A stretch of 64,000 nucleotides of DNA from CAWKKW01 sp963850345 (GCA_963850345.1 CAWKKW010000005.1:496001-560000); one strand, 5' to 3'; shown: positions 44,370 through 53,720, numbered from the stretch's first letter. Numbers and translations are program-made. Notes: a model not told the origin generated them from the sequence alone.

Positions 44370-45884
44370 CTAGCACGCGCCGCTGGGCCGGGTAGCTGTT
44401 CCTGGTTCCTGCGTAGGCATTGCTTGTGGCGTGGGCAACTGGTACTGCGTGGTGCCCACGAGGCTCGCTGCGCATTCCGTAAGCACTTCGGGAATTGCAG
44501 ACACAGTTGCCGGCAGATTGGGAACAGTAGTATCCAACTTCGAGAAGTTGAACGCGCTGGTAAGGTCGCCAACCGTCGCACGGCGCCACGCGCTCAGGTT
44601 TGGAACCTCGGCTCCGAAGCGCGCCTCCAGGAATCTGAGAACTGACGTGTGATCGAAGAGATCGGAAGAAACAAACCCACCCTTGCTGAAGGGAGAGATC
44701 ACCATCATCGGCACACGAAAGCCAAGTCCGATCGGACCAAGAACCGCCGGGTTGCCTACGACTGTGGGATCCAAACCAGTCGCGGTTACGTATTCGCCGG
44801 GAGTTCCTGGCGGAGCGGTGACTGGAGGCACATGATCGAAAAATCCGCCATTCTCGTCATAAGTCGCGAAAAGAGCAGTCTTGGCCCACAGCGATGGATT
44901 CGCCGTCAAAGCAGTAATGATGGCCGAGAGAGTATTTTCCCCAAACACGGAAGGCGCTGGCGGGTGATCCGAAGTCACCAGCGAGCCGAGTATCCAGGAA
45001 ACCTGGGGCAAATTCCCGGAGACGATATCGGCGAGGAAGTCAACGGGGAACGTCGGGGCGAAGGCATTGTGGTACAGCGTAGACGCGGGATCCTGAAACT
45101 TTGAGAAATACGAAAGGACATTGTCGGCTAGTACGCCGCTTAGATTCTGATCCGGAGAGGAATATACCTTCCAGGAAATGCCACGTGCCTGCAGTTGTTC
45201 CGGCATGGTGGTGTAGGTAAGTTTGCCTAAGAACGAAGAGCGGTTGGACGCGAGCGTCTGCAGCAAGGGGCCGCCATTCTGTCCACCCGGATCGATCGAA
45301 GCTGCCATCGTATAAACGCGGTTCGGATCGGACGGGCCGATGCAGGAGCAGAAGTAGTTATCGCAGATGGTGAACGCATCGGCCACCGCATAGTAGTAAG
45401 GAAGGTCCGCGCGGTTGTAATAACCCATGGTAAGAACAGCATCGGCTGCATTGATGGGGAGGCGCGAGGTTACGAATCCATCCATGGCTCCGTTGTTCCA
45501 GCTCTGATGTTGCGGAATCCAGTCATGGTTGATGTCGTGGGTGCAAGCGGCGTTGGTCTTCGCCATATCCAGGTGAAAGGGCAACAACGCACCGGCCGGG
45601 GCATTCGCGGTGTTCGCCGGATAGGCTTGCTGAAAAGCCGCACTCTGATCGGAGAAGCCGCGCACACCGCGATAGCTTCCGAAGTAATGATCGAAGGAGC
45701 GGTTCTCCTGAATGAGAATCACCACGTGCTCAATGTCGGTAAGCTTGGAACAACCGGAAGAGACCGGGGCTGGCAACTTGCTGTGAGATCCGCAGCCAGG
45801 AAACAATGCGGAGGCGAGCCCCGCGGCGCTGGTGGCGGCGCCCATTTTTAGTAACTCGCGTCGGGTTACGTCTTTCATGGCCAT
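44370..45884 (-). CDS. Tat-exported phosphoesterase (phospholipase C / acid phosphatase family)
   Basis: A 504-residue member of the phosphoesterase family that includes non-haemolytic phospholipase C and AcpA. The N-terminus carries a twin-arginine signal with a lipobox-like end (TRRELLKMGAATSAAGLASALFPGC). Core motifs: DIEHVVILIQENRSFDHYFG (metal and nucleophile region), FATYDENGGFFDHVPPV and FDHTSVLRFLEARFG. The ATG chosen has AAAGGGA six bases upstream; another ATG is two codons later. Probably releases phosphate from phospholipids or other organophosphates outside the cell. 235 bases separate it from the convergent GTPase gene; I see nothing in that gap. Confidence 0.9.
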   Translation of the reverse strand: MAMKDVTRRELLKMGAATSAAGLASALFPGCGSHSKLPAPVSSGCSKLTDIEHVVILIQENRSFDHYFGSYRGVRGFSDQSAAFQQAYPANTANAPAGALLPFHLDMAKTNAACTHDINHDWIPQHQSWNNGAMDGFVTSRLPINAADAVLTMGYYNRADLPYYYAVADAFTICDNYFCSCIGPSDPNRVYTMAASIDPGGQNGGPLLQTLASNRSSFLGKLTYTTMPEQLQARGISWKVYSSPDQNLSGVLADNVLSYFSKFQDPASTLYHNAFAPTFPVDFLADIVSGNLPQVSWILGSLVTSDHPPAPSVFGENTLSAIITALTANPSLWAKTALFATYDENGGFFDHVPPVTAPPGTPGEYVTATGLDPTVVGNPAVLGPIGLGFRVPMMVISPFSKGGFVSSDLFDHTSVLRFLEARFGAEVPNLSAWRRATVGDLTSAFNFSKLDTTVPNLPATVSAIPEVLTECAASLVGTTQYQLPTPQAMPTQEPGTATRPSGAC

Positions 45885-46150
45885 GCAAATCCCTTTCTCA
45901 GCCTTGGATGCCAATTGTCTTGTTTGCGGCCGATGGGCCTCTTCCCGGCTTTCACGATGCAAAATGTTTAGACCCTGAGATTTGGCGGCGGTGAGCAGCC
46001 AGAGGCATGCGCATTTTTCGAGAATCAGTATGCTTGGCACAGCCCAGGTGCAGCAGCAGGTCCACTTGTCTAAATTGCTTGGCGGTCTATCGCCCGATGC
46101 GCTTCAGAGTCGGCTCTGAACGACAGGCGCACGCCAGCGCACGAACAGTC

Positions 46151-47443
46151 TCAAGGTGCGCGAAGGTCCGTGTCTCTGGTTTCGCGGATGCTCAGCAGAC
46201 CGATCAGGCTGATGAGGGCAGCGAACGAAAGATAATAGCCGACGTAGCGCAGCCCCCAGTTCTTCGCAAGCCAAGTGGCGATGGAGGGCGCAAGCGAGGC
46301 GCCAAGTATCCCAGCGGCGCTGAAGGCAAGTGAACTGCCGGAGTAGCGCACGGCGGTTGGAAAGAGCTCCGACAGCAGCGTTCCGACAGGCGCGTAGATG
46401 AAGCCCATGAGACCCAGGCCGAGGACCATCGTCAAGATCGCCCCAGCGGCGCCGCTGGCGAAGAGTGGGCCCATGAACAGTCCGAAAACAACGATTGCGA
46501 TGGTAGCGGCCATCATCACCCGGCGGCGTCCTCGCTCCGCGAGCAGGGCGGAGACAGGAATGGTGAGAGCGAGAAATGGGACGCAGAAAAGTTGCATGAG
46601 GAGGAACGTCGGTCGGTTGTACCCGAGCGCAGATGTGCCCCACGAGAGAGTGAACACGGTCATCAGGTAGAAGAGGACGAAGTTGCAAAGAGTAAGGATG
46701 GTGCCGGAGAACAGCGCACGCGAATGGCGGCGAAGGACGGTGAGCATCGGTACGGCATGCTGTTCGTGACGAAGCAGGGAGTTCTGAAACACAGGCGTTT
46801 CAATCAGGGAGATACGAACATAGAGGCCCATGAAGACGAGTGCGGCGGAGGCGAGGAAGGGTAGCCGCCAACCGAAGCTGAAGAACTGGCGATCCGTGAG
46901 CAGATGCGAGAGCAGGAGGAAGACACCGCCAGAGAAGAAGAATCCGACGGGCGCGCCGAGTTGCGGAAACATGCCGTACCACGCGCGTTTTTCCGGCGGA
47001 GCATTCTCAATCGCCAGCAGCACAGCACCGCCCCACTCGCCGCCGAGACCAACGCCCTGGCCGAAGCGGCAAAGCGAGAGCAGCAGCGGTGCTGCGATCC
47101 CGATGGTGTGGTAAGTGGGAAGCAAGCCGATGCAAACGGTGGAGAGCCCCATGGTGCAGAGTGCCAGGACCAGCGTTGTCTTGCGGCCGACGCGGTCACC
47201 GAAGTGGCCGAACAGGGCGGAGCCGATGGGCCGTGCGAGGAAAGCGATGCCAAAGGTTGCGAGCGAGGCGAGCCGGGCGGATGCAGGGTTGGAACTGGGG
47301 AAAAACAGCTGCGGGAAGACGAGCACGGCGGCGGTCGCATAGATGTAAAAGTCGAAAAACTCAATGGTGGTGCCGACAAGACTGGCAAAGAGAACCTGTC
47401 GTGGCGAGTTGATCGGCTTCGCTTTTGCAGGCGCTGCTGTCAT
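46151..47443 (-). CDS. MFS transporter, metabolite:H+ symporter (MHS) family
   Basis: A 430-residue, 12-helix inner-membrane transporter. MHS marks: GTTIEFFDFYIYATAAVLVFPQLFF at helix 1, ARPIGSALFGHFGDRVGRKTTL (motif A), CRFGQGVGLGGEWGGAVLL and NAPPEKRAWYG. Relatives carry citrate, alpha-ketoglutarate, shikimate, proline/betaine or other small acids with protons. Starts at ATG with GGAG six bases upstream; the frame runs 25 codons further with no signal. Stands alone between the phosphoesterase (266 bases downstream) and the GH2 gene; 216 bases upstream hold its promoter. Confidence 0.9.
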   Translation of the reverse strand: MTAAPAKAKPINSPRQVLFASLVGTTIEFFDFYIYATAAVLVFPQLFFPSSNPASARLASLATFGIAFLARPIGSALFGHFGDRVGRKTTLVLALCTMGLSTVCIGLLPTYHTIGIAAPLLLSLCRFGQGVGLGGEWGGAVLLAIENAPPEKRAWYGMFPQLGAPVGFFFSGGVFLLLSHLLTDRQFFSFGWRLPFLASAALVFMGLYVRISLIETPVFQNSLLRHEQHAVPMLTVLRRHSRALFSGTILTLCNFVLFYLMTVFTLSWGTSALGYNRPTFLLMQLFCVPFLALTIPVSALLAERGRRRVMMAATIAIVVFGLFMGPLFASGAAGAILTMVLGLGLMGFIYAPVGTLLSELFPTAVRYSGSSLAFSAAGILGASLAPSIATWLAKNWGLRYVGYYLSFAALISLIGLLSIRETRDTDLRAP

Positions 47444-47659
47444 CCAGATCTCCGTAGTCGCGTGAGTAAGGTTAGGGGTAGATCCGTTCTCAAAGGATGC
47501 TCGAGGATGACTCCGCATCTTCGACAGCTTCGTTTCTGTAACCGAAGCTGTTCCGGATCGTTAGTCGGGACAGACTCGGTGACGAACTTGTCGCATGCAT
47601 TGGAAGCCATCCATGCCTGCAGCCAAATTCATCAGGGTCTACATCTGGCGAGGTACAGG

Positions 47660-50644
47660 TCAGCGTTCTGACCTCTTCAGGATCACGGTCATCTTGCCGC
47701 CTGTAATATCCGACATATCGAATGAGGGATCAGAACCGTCCGGTGCGGGACCGATTGCGGGTGCGTTGGGATCCTGTTTCTTGGGCGTGGGCAGGCTCCA
47801 CGGCAGGTTCACCGTGCGCTGCAGTTCAAGCTCTTGCCCCTTGAGCTCGCCTTCGAATACGTTGATGCCGGACTTGAACGCGACGTGATTCCCATGAGCA
47901 ACACCATCGTGAATAGGAGCGGGCGCGTCGTCGCCTCCGAACCACCCGCCCGGCCCTTCCACCGTACCGCTGAGTTTGTCCCCCTCCTGCATGATGGTGA
48001 AGATGCGCGGCGAACCAAGGATCGAGGCCGCCATGTCCTTGCCCGGTTCCGACACCGCTACCCACAGGCCGGTGATGCCTGTGCCCTTGGGAATGGGCCT
48101 CTGCCAGAACGACACTTGCGGTCGCAGTTCGACCTGTTGGCTGGAGACCGTCGCAGTCGCTGAGGTGAGGCCAGCGGATGCGGCCTCAACGGTGATCGTG
48201 CCCGGCGTCTTCGCAGTCTGGACCAGCGCCATGCAGTAGCCGGAAAACGCTTTGCGCGAGGTGCCCTTGTCGGGCGATTGATCGGTTGGATCTCCGTTGC
48301 CTACGCCGACGAGGCGGGCAGGGCCGGTGACGCGGAAGCTCACACCGTTGTCCGTGATGGGAACGGTGCGTCCCTGCGCATCCTGTACCTCGACGGCAAA
48401 CATAGCCACGTCTTCACCATCCGCGGCGAGCGTGTTGCGGTCGGGTGTCAGCACCAATTTCGCAGCGGGCCCGGTTGTGTCGCGTCGCGTGGTCATGACC
48501 TGCTTGCCGTCTTTCCAGCCGCGCGCTTCGATCGATCCCGGAGCGTACTCAACGATCCATGCGACATGCGAATTCTTCTTCACCTCTTTCGGTACAAGGC
48601 TTTTTCCATTGTGAAACAACTCCACTCTATCGAGGTTGGAGTAGACCCAAACGGCGATTTTCTTGCCCTCATACCCGGGCCAGTTCCAGTGAGGAAACAG
48701 GTGAAGCACGGGCTTCTGGGTCCACCACGATTGGTAGTAGAAGAAGCTGTCCTTGGGAAAGCCGCACATGTCGAGGATGCCGTATTGCGAACCGATGTTT
48801 GGCCAGCCGTTGGGTGAGGGCTCGCCACGATAGTCGAAGCCGGTCCAAACGTAGCCGCCCGCAAGCCATGGGCGCGCGTCGCAGAAGCTCCACCATCCCT
48901 CTGCGGATGCGCGGCCTGAGTTGGTGTAAGGATCGTAGGAGCTGACGAAGCCCTTCGATTTATCGGTGATATAGATGCCGCGCGTGCAGACTGCGCTGAC
49001 CGTTTCGGTCCCGAGCACCAGCTTTTCGGGATGCGCCTTATGGAAGGCTTCGGCGGCTGGATCGGCATAGTGGTATCCGATCACATCGCAAACCGCCAGT
49101 CCGCCGGTACCGCTTCCCGCTGCTTCTCCGTTGATCATTCCATCGATTGTCGTGGGACGCGATCCGTCGTGGCGTGTGGCAACCGCCTTCATGGCAGCGA
49201 TGATCTTCGCACCCTTGGCGTTGGTCGCCGAGGGCTCCTCGTTGCCCAGTGACCACATGAAGACACTGGGATGATTCCGGTCTCGACGAACGAGATCCGC
49301 CAACTGGTTCAGGCCCTCTGGATTCGACGACATCATGCGGGTCTCGTCCATCACCAGCATGCCTAATTCGTCACAAGCATCGAGCAGTTCCGGGGTGGGC
49401 GGGTTGTGCGAGGTCCGTAGCGAATTACAGCCCATCTCCTGCAGCTTGCGAACGCGATAGTACTGAACTGCGTCGGGCAAGGCGACTCCGAGTCCGGCAT
49501 GGTCCTGATGATTACATGTGCCCTTCAGCTTGACAGACGCGCCGTTGAGGAAAAATCCTCGCTGGGCATCAAAGAGAATGGAACGAATGCCGAACGGCGT
49601 CTCGTAGCGATCAACTGCCTTTCCGTCAACCTGCACTTCGGTCAGGAGTTTGTAGATATTTCGTTCTTCGAGCGACCACAACTTCGCGTTGTTCACCACA
49701 ATGCCCTGCTCGAAGTCGTGTTGATCCCCCTCCGTGATCTCGGCGGTGGAGGAAATATCCTTGGCGACCGGCGTGCCGGAGGAATCGACAATCGTAGAGA
49801 CCACGCGCACGTTTCCCGGGGCTGCGCCGTGATTTTCAACCTCGCTCAGGATGGTGAGTTTGGCGTCTTTGCCGCGAAGCTCCGAGCGAACCAGGGTGCC
49901 CCATTTCTTGATGTGCACCGGGTGTGTCTTCACCAGCCACGCATGTCGATAGATACCCGCGCCCTCATAAAACCAGCCATCGCTGCCAGTAGCGTCTACA
50001 CGCACCAGAAGCACGTTCGGCTGGCCAGGATTGACGAAGTCTGAGACATCAAAGCTGAACGAATCGTAACCGCCACTGTGCTGGCCGATATAAAAGCCGT
50101 TGAACACCACCATGGTCTCGCGGTAGGCGCCATCAAACTCGAGGGTGATCCGCTTGTCGGCATCTTCGGCTGTGATGTCGAAGATGCGGCGGTACCAGCC
50201 AACACTGTTCTCGGGATACTTGCGACCGAGGGGATAGAAGCCCTTGCTTTGCAGGTCCGGATCATTTTTAAAAGGCAACTCGACGGTCCAGTCATGGGGC
50301 AGATCGACACGCCGCCAATCCGTCTCCACAAACGAAGTAGACCCGGCCGGAAGGAAGCTTCCCGTCTTCTGGAAATTGCCAGCCGATGCGCTGCCATAGC
50401 CGAAGTCTTTGTCAGAATCGTCGGCGTGCCCGAAGTGGAAGCTCCAACCGAAGTCGAGCACGAGACGTTCGCGGCCAGCGCCGGGTGCGGGAGATGCGAG
50501 AGTGGTGGACGCGCTCACGGGACCGGAAACTTCACCGGCGGCATGGACAGCGGGATCGATGAGGCCCATGGCGTGAGCCGTGGCAGCGACAGCCGGCGCC
50601 AGCAGACTGGTCTTCAAGACCTCGCGGCGCGAGAAATTTTTCAT
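47660..50644 (-). CDS. Tat-exported GH2 glycosidase (beta-galactosidase-like) with C-terminal add-on domain
   Basis: A 994-residue GH2 enzyme. Twin-arginine signal FSRREVLKTSLLAPAVAATAHA. Domains: sugar-binding jelly roll (~60-230), Ig-like, TIM barrel with acid/base Glu469 in MWSLGNEEPS and nucleophile Glu547 in VLGTETVSAV, then a DUF4982-like and an Ig-like domain (PAAKLVLTPDRNTLAADGED). The last ~110 residues (FTIMQEGDKLSGTVEGPGGWFGG and onward, ending MTVILKRSER) form a separate beta-rich module seen in other acidobacterial hydrolases. ATG with GGAG six bases upstream. Substrate may be beta-galactosides or related hemicellulose side chains. Confidence 0.92.
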   Translation of the reverse strand: MKNFSRREVLKTSLLAPAVAATAHAMGLIDPAVHAAGEVSGPVSASTTLASPAPGAGRERLVLDFGWSFHFGHADDSDKDFGYGSASAGNFQKTGSFLPAGSTSFVETDWRRVDLPHDWTVELPFKNDPDLQSKGFYPLGRKYPENSVGWYRRIFDITAEDADKRITLEFDGAYRETMVVFNGFYIGQHSGGYDSFSFDVSDFVNPGQPNVLLVRVDATGSDGWFYEGAGIYRHAWLVKTHPVHIKKWGTLVRSELRGKDAKLTILSEVENHGAAPGNVRVVSTIVDSSGTPVAKDISSTAEITEGDQHDFEQGIVVNNAKLWSLEERNIYKLLTEVQVDGKAVDRYETPFGIRSILFDAQRGFFLNGASVKLKGTCNHQDHAGLGVALPDAVQYYRVRKLQEMGCNSLRTSHNPPTPELLDACDELGMLVMDETRMMSSNPEGLNQLADLVRRDRNHPSVFMWSLGNEEPSATNAKGAKIIAAMKAVATRHDGSRPTTIDGMINGEAAGSGTGGLAVCDVIGYHYADPAAEAFHKAHPEKLVLGTETVSAVCTRGIYITDKSKGFVSSYDPYTNSGRASAEGWWSFCDARPWLAGGYVWTGFDYRGEPSPNGWPNIGSQYGILDMCGFPKDSFFYYQSWWTQKPVLHLFPHWNWPGYEGKKIAVWVYSNLDRVELFHNGKSLVPKEVKKNSHVAWIVEYAPGSIEARGWKDGKQVMTTRRDTTGPAAKLVLTPDRNTLAADGEDVAMFAVEVQDAQGRTVPITDNGVSFRVTGPARLVGVGNGDPTDQSPDKGTSRKAFSGYCMALVQTAKTPGTITVEAASAGLTSATATVSSQQVELRPQVSFWQRPIPKGTGITGLWVAVSEPGKDMAASILGSPRIFTIMQEGDKLSGTVEGPGGWFGGDDAPAPIHDGVAHGNHVAFKSGINVFEGELKGQELELQRTVNLPWSLPTPKKQDPNAPAIGPAPDGSDPSFDMSDITGGKMTVILKRSER

Positions 50645-50728
50645 AGGGACTCCAGTTGCAATCTAGCTCGGCAATAGCCTCGAAACGTTCGACCACTGCT
50701 TCCCCAGTATTTATACGCCGATTGAGAT

Positions 50729-51139
50729 TCATACGGTCCCAACGTTTGCTGGAACGAACACACCCATCGTACGGCTGGTGGGCCGGAGCGCCCACGACGC
50801 CACAGCAACTACAGTGAGGATTAGCGGCGCGAGGATGTGAAAGCCATACGCGCCGTAACCGCCCACCGCCGCGCAAGATGCGGCTGCTCCGGTGAGGTCA
50901 AAGAAGATTCCCGCATACGCCCATTCCTTCAGCAGGGGGTAACGTGGCACGAGAATCGCAACGGCACCGAGCACCTTCCAAACACCGAGGATCGCGAAGA
51001 AGTACATGGGATAGCCAAGCACGGGCACGACGCCGTGGGGGTTGGCAAAGTACTGCCAGATCTGCGCCATGCCGCCGACTCCGATAAAGAACGCTATCAG
51101 TATGGTCGTTGCCCAATATGAGATGGATTTTGATTTCAT
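50729..51139 (-). CDS. DoxX-like membrane protein
   Basis: A 136-residue, four-helix membrane protein of the DoxX-like group (ISYWATTILIAFFIGVGGMAQIW, YFFAILGVWKVLGAVAILVPR, EWAYAGIFFDLTGAAAS). Third gene of an ArsR-SRPBCC-DoxX operon; its ATG lies two bases after the TGA of the SRPBCC gene, so they are coupled. This trio recurs in many bacteria but the job of the DoxX-like member is not established. Confidence 0.88.
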   Translation of the reverse strand: MKSKSISYWATTILIAFFIGVGGMAQIWQYFANPHGVVPVLGYPMYFFAILGVWKVLGAVAILVPRYPLLKEWAYAGIFFDLTGAAASCAAVGGYGAYGFHILAPLILTVVAVASWALRPTSRTMGVFVPANVGTV

Positions 51140-51141
51140 AA

Positions 51142-51549
51142 TCAGTCCAGTCCGCCCACGACACGCTCGAGGGCAGCGGTGAAATTTTGCCATCCGTATT
51201 TCGCACCCTTGTAGTTCGCATCTTCTTCCGAGCGGAAGCCGGATTGTTCCATGCGCACATGCGTGCCGCGCTCGCTTGGCGTCAAGGTCCAGGTGACAAC
51301 GGTCTCAAGACCGAACGCCGCCCAGGTATAGGTGAGCATTTTGTTCGGCTCGAGTGTCAGGACCTTACCGTCGACCGAACCCCAATCAGCGCGAAAACTA
51401 AATCCGTGTCCCACGCTTGGCTGGAAATCATTCTTCATCAACCACTGTTCTATAAGGGGCCCTTCAGTGAGGGCTCGCCATATCTTTTCTGGTGGATGCG
51501 GCATCTCCCGTTCAATCACGAGAGCACGTGTCGGTGCGGTATTGGTCAT
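51142..51549 (-). CDS. SRPBCC (AHSA1-like) domain protein
   Basis: A 135-residue START-like protein, with VIEREMPHPPEKIWRALTEGPLIEQWLM at the front and GWQNFTAALERVVGG in the C-terminal helix. The fold makes a hydrophobic pocket for an unknown small ligand. Its ATG overlaps the TGA of the arsR-like gene (ATGA), so it is translated from the same message. Probably regulated by that ArsR protein and a sensor or binding partner in a stress response. Confidence 0.9.
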   Translation of the reverse strand: MTNTAPTRALVIEREMPHPPEKIWRALTEGPLIEQWLMKNDFQPSVGHGFSFRADWGSVDGKVLTLEPNKMLTYTWAAFGLETVVTWTLTPSERGTHVRMEQSGFRSEEDANYKGAKYGWQNFTAALERVVGGLD

Positions 51550-51872
51550 TTGTCCATCCTTTGCAGCAGGTTTTCGAGTTGATCGAATCGGTCGCGCCAG
51601 AAGGCTCCGTAAAGAGTGAGCCAGTCGACCATAGGCGCCAGGGCCTGTGGCTGTGCGCGATAGTGAGTTTCACGTCCCTCGCGGCGATGCCGCACGAGCT
51701 TTGCCCTCTTGAGCACCGACAGGTGCTTGGACACAGCAGGCTGAGATACGCCGGCATGGCGAGTCAATGCGTGCACGGTCTGTTCGCCCTGGAGACTCAA
51801 CTCCTCGAAGATGGCTCGGCGCGTCGGATCGGCGAGAGCGTGGAACACGGAATTGGCATTACGCGTCGTCAC
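51546..51872 (-). CDS. ArsR-family repressor of the SRPBCC-DoxX operon
   Basis: A 108-residue winged-helix regulator: FHALADPTRRAIFEELSLQGEQTVHALTRHAGVSQPAVSKHLSVLKRAKLVRHRREGRETHYR. The recognition helix is VSQPAVSKHLSVL. No ELCVCDL-type cysteine metal site is present, so it is not a classic arsenic/zinc sensor; the class that controls SRPBCC genes lacks it. Starts at GTG, with an inverted repeat and promoter ending only 6-7 bases upstream, so the message is leaderless or nearly so. It very likely represses its own operon. Confidence 0.92.
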   Translation of the reverse strand: MTTRNANSVFHALADPTRRAIFEELSLQGEQTVHALTRHAGVSQPAVSKHLSVLKRAKLVRHRREGRETHYRAQPQALAPMVDWLTLYGAFWRDRFDQLENLLQRMDK

Positions 51873-51876
51873 GAAG

Positions 51877-51907
51877 AAACCATAACCATACGGTTATGGT
51901 TTGTCAA
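51877..51907 (-). promoter_or_regulatory. Promoter with 26-bp operator palindrome of the arsR operon
   Basis: Minus strand: TTGACA (51907-51902), 17 bases, TATGGT (51884-51879). The arms AAACCATAACC and GGTTATGGTTT (51877-51887 and 51892-51902) form a perfect 11-bp inverted repeat with a 4-base centre that covers the spacer and -10, so a bound dimer would block polymerase. The -10 ends 6 bases before the GTG, putting the transcript start at or next to the start codon; no ribosome site fits in between. Confidence 0.85.
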
Positions 51908-52025
51908 TACGAAGATGAATGCGGGTGAGTGGGTGTAGGGGAGTATTGCGCTGAGATGTCTGGCTAGCCTGCCCAGGGCTGAACCTTGGAACGCCAGGCC
52001 GCCGCGAACAAAAGAAGCGAGCGAT

Positions 52026-52625
52026 CTATCTCGGAATCGAGAATCGTAGTGCAGTGAGCTTGGGTGAGACGGCAGCAACCTTCGTGTCCCGAAGACCCAT
52101 GCTTCGCGCAACGTCGAGTATGACTGTCTCCCCGATGGCTGCCGATTTGCCTTTCGGATATACGAGCCAGAGTGCTGCCCCGGAACGCAATAAAGGAAAA
52201 GAAGTATCGATGGCGAACTGCACGGACGGTACTGAGTCAACACGGGCAATGACCAGGTCTGCCTGCCCGTTCTGTACGATGTCGCCCGCAGCTATAGCTT
52301 CCAGCAGTTCTGAGCAATCTATTTCGCCGATCGCACGAACCCTTGTATTCGGCTCGATTCCGAGCTTCTGTGATAGCGTTGGCGGCGTCTTCAGCATAGC
52401 GGCTCGCCACTTCTGCGCCATGACTTCGCCGAGTTCGAACCACATCTCGTCTTTACCCACGCTAAATTTTAGCTTGGCGCCATCGACTCGCAGATGTTCG
52501 ATGGAACGGATCGAGATGGTTCGTCGCAGATCGCCGCGAATGACAACCTCGGTTGCCTCCAGCAGCACCTTGGTGTGAACTTGCGCGGCCCCAATTTGGC
52601 AGAGACACTGCGCTTCTCGTCCCAT
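52026..52625 (-). CDS. DUF3052-like protein
   Basis: A 199-residue protein. The C-terminal half, from KLGIEPNTRVRAIGEIDC through LWLVYPKGKSAAIGETVI to DTKVAAVSPKLTALRFSIPR, matches the DUF3052 layout (start of a Rossmann-like fold, W-V-x-x-P-K-G, T-A-L-R-F end). The N-terminal ~85 residues (ATEVVIRGDLRRTISIRSIEHLRVDGAKLKF) form an extra beta-rich domain. ATG with GGAGGG six bases upstream. It lies 42 bases after the ROK kinase on the same strand, so may share its message. Role unknown. Confidence 0.7.
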   Translation of the reverse strand: MGREAQCLCQIGAAQVHTKVLLEATEVVIRGDLRRTISIRSIEHLRVDGAKLKFSVGKDEMWFELGEVMAQKWRAAMLKTPPTLSQKLGIEPNTRVRAIGEIDCSELLEAIAAGDIVQNGQADLVIARVDSVPSVQFAIDTSFPLLRSGAALWLVYPKGKSAAIGETVILDVARSMGLRDTKVAAVSPKLTALRFSIPR

Positions 52626-52667
52626 CGCAACCCTCCAGTTCTTGTTCGCGGCCGAACACGCTTGGCT

Positions 52668-53702
52668 CTATACAGTCGATTCTGCGTCGTTCTTGGGTAA
52701 CAACTGGCTCGGCTCGCTAGCGTGCGCGGAGCCCGCACCATCCTGCGCAATGCAGAGAGCCGCAATGTCGCCGATGGCTTCGCCCAGGCCGGCAGGAACG
52801 ATCTGACATCCGCGGGCGAGTTCCGGGAGCGCCTCCCGGTCAAGCACGGCCCGCGCAGGTTGCAGCAGCATGTCTCCGAACCTCAACACCAGACCACCGA
52901 TCACGATTCGTTCCGGGTTGAGAATGTCGACGAGAATAGCCAGCGTTTCGCCGAGTCTCTTTCCGGTGGTGCGCACGATATCGCGAGCGAGTCTGTCTCC
53001 GGCCTGCGCGGCTGTCGCGACATCTCTGGCGCTGATTTGTCCGGATTCTCGCAGAGTGTTTGAAAGCGTTGTTAACTGGCCCTTGCGAATCGCATTTTCG
53101 ACCCTCTGCTGTGCGACCTGGGCCATGCCGCCGCCGCTTGCCCAGCCTTCTACAGACCCAGCCTTGTGATAGCCGACGGGCCCTCTGGGCGTAAGACGTA
53201 CGTGGCCAATCTCCCCGGCCTGCCCCTGCGATCCACGGTAGAGTCGGCCATCAGCAATGATGCCCGCGCCCAACCCAGTTCCCATCGTGAGGAACACCAT
53301 GTTGCGCGCTCCCATGCCCGCGCCGTAGCGGTGCTCGGCGACAGCGCCGGCGTTGGCATCATTTTCCAACCTGCAAGACACGCCAAATTCGTTGCGAAGA
53401 ATATCCGTAATCGGAGTGTCGATCCACGTGCTCAGGTTGGGAGGCGCCTGAATCACACCAGACGTCGCGTCCAGTGGTCCGCCACAGCTCACGCCAATCC
53501 CACCGACTCTGGAGATATCTACTCCTTGCTCGCGTAGTAGCTGATGCACGGATTGTTTGATCAGGTCGATGGCACGATCTGGGCCCTGTGCGGGTAGGGT
53601 CGGAAACTCCAGGCGCTGCAGCACAACTGGAGGCTGGGCAGAGATGAGGACTGCTGTCTTCGTCCCGCCTATGTCCACGCCAATCCAAATCGTCTCATCC
53701 AT
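52668..53702 (-). CDS. ROK-family sugar kinase without zinc motif
   Basis: A 344-residue ROK protein. Phosphate-binding loop GVDIGGTKTAVLIS; LENDANAGAVAEHRYGAG (catalytic Asp); GTGLGAGIIADGRLYRG; second block GEIGHVRLTPRGPVGYHKAGSVEGWASGGG. The usual CxCGxxGCxE zinc site is replaced: no Cys remain and the GCLE-type end reads GSVEGW. A catalytic glucokinase or N-acylmannosamine-type kinase is likely; without a helix-turn-helix it is not a repressor of the NagC kind. A short palindrome lies just upstream. ATG with GGAG eight bases upstream. Confidence 0.88.
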   Translation of the reverse strand: MDETIWIGVDIGGTKTAVLISAQPPVVLQRLEFPTLPAQGPDRAIDLIKQSVHQLLREQGVDISRVGGIGVSCGGPLDATSGVIQAPPNLSTWIDTPITDILRNEFGVSCRLENDANAGAVAEHRYGAGMGARNMVFLTMGTGLGAGIIADGRLYRGSQGQAGEIGHVRLTPRGPVGYHKAGSVEGWASGGGMAQVAQQRVENAIRKGQLTTLSNTLRESGQISARDVATAAQAGDRLARDIVRTTGKRLGETLAILVDILNPERIVIGGLVLRFGDMLLQPARAVLDREALPELARGCQIVPAGLGEAIGDIAALCIAQDGAGSAHASEPSQLLPKNDAESTV

Positions 53703-53720
53703 GATCAGATCTCCACCGAA

